Below are positions 1-12,300 of a stretch of 64,000 bases of DNA, piece after piece. Position 1 is the stretch's first letter, and each line of letters begins with the position of its first letter. Source of the stretch: Strix aluco (lineage: Eukaryota; Chordata; Aves; Strigiformes; Strigidae); assembly GCF_031877795.1 (NCBI RefSeq), contig NC_133939.1:7049698-7113697 (forward strand), in the 5' to 3' direction. The translations under genes and the position numbers were made by a program. The notes beneath the pieces were generated by a model. The model made no database searches, had not been told where the DNA came from, and saw nothing but the letters and a program-made list of their open reading frames with translations.

Positions 1-23
1 GATAACTGCATGTACTGTATGTG

Positions 24-29
24 TATAAA
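24..29 (+). promoter_or_regulatory. Possible TATA box of claudin exon 1a
   Basis: TATAAA lies 74 bases upstream of ATG 98, a spacing that would give a short 5' UTR. The call rests only on the motif and its position. Confidence 0.35.
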
Positions 30-97
30 CCATTTCAACAGGTTTCCGATATAAGAAATTTCAGGAGGCTTCTTTGAAAACAACTTCTGTCAGAAGA

Positions 98-317
98 ATG
101 GCGTCGTCTTCTCTACAGATTTGTGCGTTGCTGCTGGCTGTAGCAGGATTCACCATTTTACTTGTTACTACCATGTCTAACAGATGGAAAATTTCAGACA
201 CTGCAACAGTGCTCGTTACTGCAGACTGGATTTCTGAAGGTCTTTGGATGGACTGTGCAGTGACTGCTTCTGGATCAGTACAGTGCAAGAGATTTCGCTA
301 CATGTTGAGTTCAGACA
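98..317 (+). CDS. Claudin alternative first coding exon 1a
   Basis: Starts at ATG 98, with A at -3 and G at +4 (strong Kozak context), and ends before GTAAGT at 318, leaving one base of a codon. It encodes 73 residues: TM1 and loop 1 with W30, GLW (48-50), C53 and C63. After C63 come K, R and R, so this side of the loop is basic, as in CLDN10a. It joins the second exon to give ...TH-IQACR. An upstream same-frame reading lacks an ATG, so 98 is the best start. Confidence 0.9.
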
Positions 318-3300
318 GTAAGTACATGGCATATGTATATAAAATCCAGGGATGTAGTTTTATTCCTTCTTTCTGGACAGCATGCTAGCGCAGCTGGACA
401 ACATGTACTGTGGTTGTCACAAAGGGTCTATTACAGACAGGATTTGTCCTGTAGCACTTGCAGAGAGGCTTGAAGGGCTCCAGTGAAACCCGTATGCTTC
501 ACCCTACAACTCAGCTTAGTAACTGCTGTGGCTTTATTGCCCTCTCTGTGTTGACACAGAGGTATGGATGATATACAGTGAATCTAAGATTATTTTTTTA
601 AATTGTTTTGGAAGAAATAGCATCCTTTTAATTGGCCTAATTCTTAACTACAAGCAGATCATAAGTCAATGAGCACTGGTGCTTGTTTGTGCTTTGGTGT
701 GAGATAGGACTTCTTAGATATTCCAAAACTTGTCTGATACTTTGTGCTAAATCTGTTCTGGAATTTCTCAGAGGTGGCCAGTTTAAATTAAAATACATCT
801 GTGCAACTGATGCTTTTGTATTTTTTGAGGTAGACCATGCTAGCAGGGTAGTTTATCTTCAAACAGAAAGAGAAGAATTGTCTTTGTAGGGATTGAAAAT
901 TATTTGTTTGGATTGTGCCACATTTTAAAAATATCTTTCTGTAAACACTTTTTTTAATGGTAAAAGACTAAGAAAGGACTGAGACTGAAATTCTTTCCTC
1001 AGAAAACTGAGTATAGAAACAGTAACAGTATAGCCTTTGAAAACTGGTGTTTTGTTAAGCCTTTGGTCTTAAACAGAATTTTGCATTTATTCTTTTACAA
1101 CTTTCAGTATTGTGCAGCCACTTTATGAGTTATATCATGGAATCATTTCTTCAGCACTGAAGTCAGAGCAGCCTGAGAGCAAGGCAGATCTCTAAAACGT
1201 GAGTTTAACTCTGAAGAGTTAACTCTCAAGATTCAGCATATTTCTGGTTCTTCCTCAGTGCCCTGCCTTCGGTGGCCTCATCTGCTTTCGTAACAGTGGT
1301 GCCAGTTTAAGAAGAAGTATCAGCACCCTGTTATGAGGTCAGAATTTGTAGCCTCAAAAGGAGGCTAATCATATGCTTCCAAGGGTTTTAAAAACTACCC
1401 ATTGCATCAGAGACGATGTCAGCTTTTCGTACTGTGCTGGTACCTGTTCTGCTCCTCTCCAAGACTTCCTCTATGTAGATAGCAGGATGCCTCTTTCATC
1501 TAGAAACTTAGATATGATTTCTGGAAATCAGAGTGATGAGATGGGGCCAACAGTCCTTCAGTTCTCGTATGTGGTAGGAAGATGGCGCAGATGCTTACGA
1601 TGGTGTGTGGCGGCTCTGCCTTTCCTCCTGTAACAGGGAGAAGCAGATGTTTCAGCCCTGTTATAGAGACAAGTCCCTGTTATGGAACAGCCTCTTTTTT
1701 TAAAATGCAATTTCATTACACCCAACATGGAAAGAAAATATTCCCCAGGAACAGAAAACTTGCCAGTGAACAGAAGCAGTTGCCTCTCAGGGGTTCTCTT
1801 TCCCCCCTCCCCTGGCCCCCATAATTGGAGAGAGGACCCCTGGTTGGCAGGACTTGGTGGATCATCTTCAGCTGTTCAAAGAACTGCGTGTCCCCTAAAA
1901 TCAGTGTGGGGTTCCCCATGGTAACAGGAGGGCATGTCATGTGGCTGCCTGGAGAGTAGTAGCTGGCTGTCAGGGGGCTGTTTCTACAGTGCTCAATCAG
2001 CATTCCTGGGTCTTGAAACAAATATACAGAGATGATCAAAAAGGTACAGCTCATGTTGATCAAACCTTTAGTGGGTTAATATTTTTAGTATTATTTTCCC
2101 AACTGTATTGGCTGATTTGATTTTTAAAAATATTATCTCTGCCTGTAAACCATCTCTCAACCATATTACATGCAAATATGCTCTGTTCTGAAAATATCAG
2201 AGGGGTTAGGAGCAATTTCTCTCTAAGGTCATAAGGTCTCTCTATGATCAGATATGGTGACATCTTGGTGTGTCGATGTTAGCATTTTTCTTACATGAGG
2301 AGTATACTTTTGTAGTGCATTTCCTAATTATTCCCATTTACTGCACTTGATTTGCTTTGTGGAGTGGTCTTGGAGTGCACAAACTGGTTTCCTTGTGGAT
2401 GACGCAAAGCAAGGAAATGTGCTCCAGGAATGCACCTCCTGAATTCCAGCTGTTGATGGGTGTTCAGTTCGCCCAACGGGGTTAGAGCAAGTCTGAAGGA
2501 AAACGCCAAAGTTGTGGATGGGGTGGGTGTGAAGCTATTGACACCAACTCTTTTACTCTGCTGATGCAGAGCATCCTGCAGAGCAGCATTTGCTGTTATG
2601 TCCATCGATTACTGAACCATAGTTTACGAAATGCAGTGAAGAGTTAACCTGATGTTCTTTAACACCATTAAAGAATGATTTCTTTAACAGAATGATTAAA
2701 ATGCCTGCTGCCATATAGGAAGAACTCATGCATTCTAGATCTGCAGTTTAATCTTTTATGTTTATATTTGTGCTTTATGCTGCTTGTTGAAATAGCTTTC
2801 TTAATTAGGAAGAGATATTTTTTTAAAAATGAAATTCTAAAAAAATTTTTTATCCTTGGGAGCAGTATAAAATCTGAGGACATGATTCAAGTTCCCAACT
2901 AAACTCAACTTTGAAGTGCTGCCAGCAGAAATGATCACTGAGGTCACCAGGGTAGCACCTGTATATGGACAAATTAATCTGAAACTCTTTGAAGAGTTTT
3001 TAATGGGATGCAGATACTCCAGTATACTGGTACAGTGTGTTCATTTTACTATGCCATCATTTTTAAAATTGCAGGGACTTTGCAGAAGGAGGGAATTCTG
3101 TAAAAGTCACCCCAGAAGATCAATTCTTATCACACACCACCTAGTTTCTTTAAAATATTGTAAGTACAGAGCTGCACAGGATCACACTGGCTGTGCTGCC
3201 AAATCTGTTCTTTTTGAAATCAATGACCATGATCCCCTTGGCTGCCAAGGAAGCAAAAATGTCGCGGTGGCACTATAGTATTCTTTTGCAGCTGAACCTA

Positions 3301-6300
3301 CCAACCTACAGCATCAGCTCAAAGTGACCAGTGAATTTTGAAAAAAAACCCCCATATCTGTTATGGGCAAGTTGTGACTCTCTCAGCGGCTAATCGTTCT
3401 TGTAGTCTTTATGTAAACGCCGTGAATCTGTTACCATGTTGTGTCAGCAAAACTATTTTATGAAGAAACTCTGACTCCATTTCCTGCAGATAAGAGCTGA
3501 TTATCGTTGCAAGAGATGGTTAACCCCATTTGGATACATAAGCAGTTTGAAATATTAACATTAGTGGGTGATGTGAATTGAGTCTATGATTTTGTCTAGT
3601 CAAGAGCAGAAGCAAGTACACAAAGTTTAACATACTCCTACTTTACTTAGAACAGATTTTTTTAAAATACTAAGGTATTTTGACAGACAGATGCAATCAG
3701 CTGATATGTATTATTTTTCATATAGCTATTTTCCTTCATAATTTTATTCCTTTTGAGATAGGTCTGTCACACTGGCTCATTCATTCCCTTATATTTCATT
3801 TCCATGAAACATAATTATTACAATTGTAAGTGGAACTATTTTTAAGCCTGAATGTATTAAACTATAGATCCATAGACTGTAAAATATTAATGGAAACAAA
3901 TTTAACCTTCCTGAAAGAAGCTGGCAGTACAGTTGCTATGGATTACTTAAGACCATAACTCCAAAAAAATGTGCTAACTTTTCTAGCAACAGAATAAAGT
4001 TCCTGTTCTCAAGCTTTTTCATGCTTGGGTCATCACGAAAATAACAGTAAAGCTTTTTGATTTGAGATCAATAATAAAGTTGCAAACAGTTTTAATCCTG
4101 TGCGAACCCTAGTTGACTTCAGAGGAGAGACAGAAATGAAATATTTGCCAATATTATCATTCTTACAAGATATTTTGTAGAAATACTGGCTGGACTTTCT
4201 AGGCTGAGACTAAGAATAGGCTCATTTTGTCACTTCTCATTAAGAATTAATATTGTTCTTTTTTAAAAAATGTTAATATTTATCATGAACTGCTCCCACT
4301 TCTTATTGTCATGCACTGTAAGCCTTATCTCTGGGGTTGAGCAAAGAGCAAAGGTAGCGTCATTTTGGAGTGAAACCCAGAGATAAAACAGCAAGGAGGC
4401 TTCTGAAAGGCTTCACTTGATTGTAATCTAATTATAGGGATATTTAACTGTTACTACTCACAAGCATGACTGCTGCGTTGGAAATTGTTGGTTTTCTTTT
4501 GTGCTTGGGTGGGTGGGCAATTGTTGGAGCTACTTTGCCAAATAATTACTGGAAAGTCTCCAGTATCTATGGTAGTGTGATCACAACATCTACGTTGTTT
4601 GAAAACCTGTGGAAGAGCTGTGCAGAAGACAGCACTGGAGTATCCAACTGCAGAGAATTTGACTCTATGCTTGCCCTGCCTGGTATGTGACTTTGCACAG
4701 TCTTGTTTATATTGCTTAAAAATTTGTTGGAAAAAAGTAGAAAGGCTTTTGTTTTAGTAGTCTGGTAGTACTGAAAAATAACTGGTCAAGAAGGACTTTG
4801 TGGGTTGAAGTAATAAAAATCTCTTAAGCAGCAGAATGTGTCAAGCACATTAGGAAAGGCTATAATATAAGGCAAATGAAGTCACTTGATCAAGCATTTA
4901 TTTTAATAGACATTTTAAATATGATGTAAACTCTTTTCTAGCATCTTGTGGGAGGAATTAGTAGGAGACATTTTTTTAACACATCTTGTGACAATTCCAT
5001 GTTTATTTGGAATTTTATAGGCCTTCTTTTGCAATACTTGAATAGCTGTACCTCGAGTTTTTTCATATAATAGGTAAATACTCTTTATAGCTAAGAAGTG
5101 GTAGTGGTTTTTGCATGTTGAGACTGAAAATTGTAGATAATGTAAGAAATACAATGAGTGTATGTTATGAGTATAACTTATACAATGAGTATGTTATAAA
5201 TTAATATACTTGTCAGGACTTGTTAACTAATGTCTTGTTGGATGTGGTTCTAAATATCAGGAAATTTAGAGCTGCTGGTTCCTGTACTCTGTATCAGTCT
5301 TCATCAGATTTGTGGATTGTCCTCAAATGATCAACCAAGGCAGTATTCAGTGGGTAGTAAGCATGTCTACAGACAGTAAAGCTAGTTTTTATTAATCTTG
5401 AATAATTCCGTACATAGATACTTCTTCTAGAATAAAAATGCCTTCCTGCTTAGTTGAATCTACACTGGGAGGTGGCTAAACTAGATAGGTAGGAGGATAC
5501 TCCTAATCTGAAGAATGAGTAGTATATTGCTAGTGGGAATGAGGTATTAAATTCACTTTCTCTCTCAATCGGAAATAAACTGATGTTGTTGACCAGCTCT
5601 GACACTAGTGTAGCAATTCCCTGAAACTGTCTGTGTCCAGTATTTAGGGAATAATCTGTTCTTTTCATCTTTCAGTGTTGTGTAACCATTGGTTTTAAGA
5701 TGCATGTGGGAATTAAGAGGAACATAACCCTATTTAAACTTCTTAGGCTCAGCAATAGCAGGATCATGTCCGTCAGACGTTATCCTCTGCAGAGTGCTTA
5801 TGTGAGTGTGCATTTGGTTCATGTATAAACCACCTCAAGGGCTGGTTCATAACTTACTGCCGGCTGACTCCAGGCAGCATCTTGTCATTGATGTATTTAC
5901 ATGGGGTGTTGCCTCTGAGAGTGTCATAGAGCTCCCATGTGTGCAGATGTGGGCAATGGGGCCACATCAGGACAGCACCTTGGAGCTGCTGAGAAAAAAG
6001 AGGTTTTAAAGAATTTGGGGGCGGCGGGACAGAAAAAAGCATCATGAGTAGATGTGCTAAAACAAAAGAGAGAAAGGAAGGCAAACAACAGCAAGGCACC
6101 TGGAGAATTGCAGGTAACAATGTGGAGTCAGCAGGAAGGAAAAAAATGGTGCCAGATAGAAGGTAAAGTGACAGACCAGGCTCTGAAAGTGAATTTGTGA
6201 AGATTAAATTTGATCTGTTGAAGAGGAGATCAGTTACACTGTTGAGAAGATGGCAGTGTATTTGAGGGGTATAGGCAGACGGAAGGGGAAGGGAAAAGCA

Positions 6301-9300
6301 GCTTGCAGAATTGTAGAGAAAAAAAGGTTTTAGAAAGGAGAACTGACAAAGAAACAAGTTAGAAGACACTGAATTGTAGAAATTTTCAAGAGGACAGTTG
6401 GGCAAACCAGGAAGGAGGAAGAAAGTGGGTTTGGTAGAACAAGGGCTGAGCAAACAGTGGGACCTCCAAGAAACATCTGTAGCACTTGCAGATATGAGCC
6501 AAGGCAGACTAAAAATTATCATGGTCAGTGTAGGTGTGTTTCAAATCGCTGTTTAGAAACTTAGCTGAAACTGCTGCAGCAGAAGATGTGAGGGATTGGG
6601 GGAAGGGGAAAAAAAAGAAAAAAACAAAAGCGTCTTTGTTACCTCTCCTCAGAAGGACCGCAGAAATTTTCCATGAAGGTTTCCTTATTGGCAGCTGAGC
6701 TACGTGGTATACCTCTGGCTTTTGTTTTGTGCGTGGGAAACATCGGACTTGGTTGTTTTAAACAGATTCAAAGGTTTTGAGTTCAGCAAGCCATTAGCCC
6801 AAATCACAAATGTTTGAAGTGAGGACCTTTTTAAAAGCAATATTGCATAAGATCGAAACCATGACTAACTTCTATCTATCTAGCTAGCACTATCTATCTA
6901 GTCACAACTAGATCAAACATTTGATATAAAGCAATTAGTTAGCTGCCAAAATGCTTTTTAAACTCTTTTTTTTTCTTCCTTTTAAGGTCCCATAAGTGTT
7001 TCTTTCAATGACAGGATTTTGGGATAATTTCTTACAATTAGTATTGATTGATAAAATGCACTGACTTTGTATCTTGTTCAGTAAGCTCATTTTTAAGATA
7101 AAGACAACAGAAAATGAGCTTTCTGGACTGTGAAGTAAGCGCCTTTGTTAAGGCTGTTGAGATTATCATATTGTGGTACAAAGAGGATATGGTATGAGAA
7201 CTCTTCTGTTAAAATAGTACAGCCATTGGCTTGCAAGCAGTTAGCCTGAGGGTATGCTTGTGTGTCCTGGGAAGATACGGGGAGTCCCATCTAATACTGC
7301 AGGAGTCCCAAAGGCCTGAAATGTAAGTTGTTGGATCCCAGCTATGGGTAATTCCTGCTGCCACGATGTAAGATCCCAAACTAGAAAGCAGCGCTGAAGT
7401 TGAGCACTTGTCCTAACAGTATCTTCTGCAGGCAAAAACCTTGCCCTGTTAATGGTACTCTGAGGGGTCTTTTCACTTTTATTACTGTCTGTATTTTTTC
7501 CTTGAAAATTTTAAAAATAGTGCTTAGCAAAACATTAATTCCTCAAATGATGTTATCCTTTAATTCTGTGTATTTACCTTTGTGTCTTTGATAACTCTCA
7601 AGCTTGCAGGACCAATACTCTTAAGCCACATAAGAGTTGTCCCTGTTTCCGTGCAATCGATACCAAATGTGAAGGCCGGGAGCTGAAGTGATGCAGAATG
7701 GTCAGCATAGCAGATTCCCTAAATTGCCCAAACCAGCTGTAACCTCTCCACAGGAGTATGTCATAGGGAGGAGAGGAGTGCTGCAGCTCTCGGATCCTCT
7801 CGTCTCCTGCTCGTTACCCTGACTCAGAGTTTAAAGTGTACAGCTAACTCGAGCATGTTCTTTCCCATCTCTCACTGGAAGTAGCAAAGCTGGAATATTT
7901 TTTCAATTCCTCTGTAGTGCCAGAGCCCCGCACACCTTGTCTGGGACCTGGAGTTTAGAGGTTTCCTGTGCACTCAGCTGTACAGGTGTAAGGAAGTCAT
8001 CAGCATTTGTGAGTAGAAGACATTTCTGCTCTTGCAAATGACCATATATACCGTTATATGTTTTCACAGGACTTAAAGATGTAAGCTATGAAGGGCTTGT
8101 ATACTTTTTCAGGATTTACTAAAGACCCAAGAGGATTTACTGAGGTTATAAAGTGTAAGTGTGGTTCAACTCTGAAATCTGATTGACTTGAAGGCTAAAC
8201 ACTCTAGGGTTTGGATGCTTCTCTGAACCAAATAACAAAGTTGGACAAGATTCACTCATTACTGCTCCTATTAATTTTATCACTCCCTCTAATCACTTTT
8301 ATTTTTTCAGCACAAGATTAATTTAATTTCTGTATTATCCTGATCTGTTTTCTCTTCTTCTGTCTTAGCTCATATTCAGGCATGCCGTGCCTTGATGATT
8401 GCTTCCATCCTTTTGGGATTCATAGCTACAGTACTCTCGCTGCTTGGTTTGAAGTGCACAAACATTGGGTTGAGCGATGAGGATGGAAAAATGAAGTTTG
8501 CTGTCACGGGAGGATTTCTCTTTATTTTAGGAGGTAATATCGAGGCTGAAATGAGAATGCCATCAATACTTTGCATTGCTTTCACGGCAAGACTAAATGA
8601 AATGAACGCTTGTTCTTGGTTTAGAGCTGTTACAGCCATTAAAGCAATCATTTGCCTGTATGCTTTTTAAACTTTTTCTGTTAGGTCTCTGCTCCATGGT
8701 GGCTGTTTCTTGGTATGCTGCGATGGTTACTGCTCAATTTTTTGACCCACTGTATGCTGGAACCAAGTAAGTTAATAGATCTGTCATACCAAACTCCATC
8801 ATGTGTTACAGACAGCTGCACTAACCTCAGCTGCTTGAGTTTCAGAACCTGGGTGGATCTTGTTATCCAGTTCTACAGAGGAAAAACCTGTCTTCAGAGA
8901 ATCTTTTCACTGCAGACATGTTGGTGGGGAGGGAGGAGAGTTCTATTCTGGAAGGCTTAGTGAGTGTGTGGGGATTATCAGCCCCACATCTGAGGGGGTT
9001 TCTCTACTGTGTTTACATTTTCTTGTGAGACTCAGTAAGTGCACATCTCAATGCTATCAAGAAGAAAAGGTAAAAGTCTTAATTTTCTTCAGCATTTAGA
9101 CCAAAAGACGTACAAAATTCTAGCTATGGATAGAATACAGTGCCTCAGATGTACAAGCAAATGAAAAAACCTACAGTAACCAGCTTGAACTGTGTACTGG
9201 TGACCTGCAGATAGCTGAGGAACATCATTAAGTTGTGCTGCTTGGCTTAAAGAAGTAAAAAAATATTTGTCACTATATATTAACAGCTCAACATTTGTCT

Positions 9301-12300
9301 TATGAATTAAAATGAGGCAAAGTTTGGAGGGCTATTAGATCATACGGTTGTGCACAAACAAGTTTTGAGGTATAAAAGCCCTTATTCTTGTCTGATATAA
9401 AAGCAATAGTCTTCAGAACTAAATGCCCACTTATGGCACCTTATCTAGGTCAATAGATTTAGCAATGAGGAACAAGGGTGGAGGCGACAGGGCCTCTCCT
9501 TCAGCAAGGGGGAAAAAGGAAGAGGGAAACATAATATATTGCCTGTGGAACATGAGAGAGCTGGTTTGGGGAAAAGGGGACATTTATCATTTGCCAGTAC
9601 CTCTACCGAGTATATAATTTTTAGATCAATAAACTATAAATCTTCAGTTTCTAGGATCGTATTTGAAGTGTTTTGTAAGTTTCCTCCAGAGAATCGGTTC
9701 AGGGAAGGCAGAGGTGAAGTGCTTTGTTATGAATCAAAGTACTTCAAGCAATTGCTTTGGATGTTTGTCAGTTTTCCTCGTGTTTTCAAACAAGCACTTG
9801 CAAAGAAATTGCGCTTGTGAATACTTTTTTGTTTTATATCCCCTTGAGAGAATTACATGAAGGGTAATAAATACGTTAGAGGACCGAAACAACTGTTGAT
9901 AAGGAATGTCAGTTAGTGGGATGGTTAGCAAGTTTTATAGTTATCTGGTGCAGCTTTGGGGCTTCAACATCAATGCATGTTAATCAGTTACCAGATTGTT
10001 TGCATTCAGTAGCTAAAGACATCTTTTTTTTTGATATCTAAACTTCGATTTATCGATAATGACTATCGATTCACTAAGTAGTTCTGAGTTAACTTTGATC
10101 ACTGGTAAAGCCAGACATGATTTTGAGGAGTTTGTGCTCCTTGGACTCTGTGAGACTGTTTTAAATTCAATTGCAGGCCAGTATTGATCTTCACTCTTAA
10201 GAGAGTGGCAAATCTGTTTTTTCAGATTGCATTTTTTTTGGCCTGACTTCAGCGAATTAGGAAAGTTAACCCCTACTAATTCTTAGAGGAATTTCTCATA
10301 CAGCTGTGAAGGCAATGTCCTGCAGATCCTTCCTATATGCTTTCCTTCAGTATGACATTTACAGCATTGCTGTCTATAGGTGACTAGTGAGCAGAGACAA
10401 TTGCATGCACTTGGGCAACAGTCACTGATTGTTCCTTGGTATTCCTCCAGCAACTTGCACTCCTGTTTTTTTGAGATAATGATTGTCTCCTTGTTCTGTG
10501 TTTGGAAAGCACCTAAAACAGCAGAGACCTTGTGGCTCCAGTGTGCAATGAGAACACAGAGAGCAGTGAGCCTGTGTAAACCTCTGAAACCTCCCAGTTA
10601 GCATTAATTCTGGAGTCAGAAACTTTGACAGTGTCAAACAATGCTTTTATGTTTACAAGTGGAAAGAAAACACACATTATCTGGTTTCAGTATACCTTCT
10701 ATGTAGTCCATGATGTGGGAAAGAAGCAACACCATGACACTTATTTTGCCCTTATGTTGGGTATTGCAGACCACAGAGGTACAGCCATATTGTGGTATAG
10801 TCTTTGTCTGAATATAAAAACTCATTTTCCTCTTTTTGTGAAACTCCTGCCAGGCTTTTCCAGGCTCAGTTGTGTCTAGTCTTTGTGTCAAATTCATCGT
10901 CAGTGAATTTCTTGTTTCCCGAAAGGTGTAGTTTTGTACAGTAAAACGGGGAACTATTCTTTTTCAACCTGGGACTATTCATAAACGTATTTCAGCCATG
11001 TAACCACAGAGAGTGCTGAATATTCTTTAGGATACATAAGTTGAAAACTAGGCCTATACAAATAACTAATTGTAGGTGATCTAGCATCGTGTCCATAGGA
11101 AACAGATTTCTGTGGTTAGCCTTTTCTCATGACACAGACAGCAAGGTCCAAATCATTCAGTTTCACAAAATTACTCCAGTTGCACAGCCAATACAAAGGC
11201 AAAATAAGTGTTGTGGGCTTCAAAGAATGTGTATGAATATTATTTATTATCAATAATTTATTAAATATACTCAAGTGTTATTGCTACTTGTCTTTATGTT
11301 GCTTAGTACTTTCTGTACTGCCACTAATTTGGCAGAGCACTTAAATATAAGCGTTTTACTGAACAGACACAAAGCCAGATCTGTTCTCCTGTTACCTGTT
11401 GAAGAACCTTTTAGTTAGCTGACTTCTACGCAAACTAGAATTTGTTTGCATTATTTGTGCACCTTATGGCTGAATCTAAAATAATGGCTTTGTGATCCTG
11501 TTATATGCTGTTTCCATAAAACCTTTCATGTTCCAGGTATGAACTAGGAGATGCCCTGTACTTAGGCTGGGCTGGATCTGTTCTTTATATGCTTGGTGGC
11601 ATCTTACTGACCTGTTCATGCAAAGGGAAGAAAAAGCAGGATTACAGGTAATCTTGGATTTGTCAGTTGAAATAGTAGCTGTCAGTTGCATACCATTTTC
11701 TATCTGTATGCTATTCTCTCTCTCTCAACCCCTGGTATAAATCTGTAGCCATATAAAGTACAAACAGGAAATTGTAGCTATGAATTCAGTGCTATGGCAT
11801 GTCACAGACTTGTGATGGCAGGGGATGCTGTACCAAATACTTGCACCTCCCAGATAGTGTACCTGTTGATACTTTGCCATCAGCGGTCACCTGTAGCTAG
11901 TATTTGCTAATTCTGGATACTGATGATGGTTCTAAGATCTACATGATGAAAATGTGCAGTGAAAGAGCAAACTACCTATTGCCAAAAGAAAAGAATATCA
12001 AAGAATACAGTGTATTATAATCAAGTTTCTCTGCAATACTCAGTACTATTAAAATATTCAAACGCCATTTAATTTGCAGAAAGTGTAATGGCATTTTCTT
12101 TTGATCATTAATTGATCATTAGATGCATATGATTTTTTTCTTGTTCTTTATGGAAATGTTTGTGCATCAAATCAGAAAAGTTGAGATTTCTAGCCTCAAT
12201 ATTTAATCTTGCCTGGATTTTTTTCAATCTTAAATTATTCACACATACAGAAGGTCCCTTTCTGAAGGGGAGGGATGAAATTGTCAGAAATAGCAGAGGT

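Noticed and set aside
5854-6522. 222-codon minus-strand open frame in a claudin intron
   Set aside because: It lies over a purine-rich plus-strand tract, so the antisense frame is depleted of stops; the protein is Ser/Leu/Phe/Pro-rich with no motif and no splice context.
8534-8670. Open frame continuing past claudin exon 2
   Set aside because: Read-through of the donor GTAATA at 8534; the next exon restores the claudin sequence exactly.
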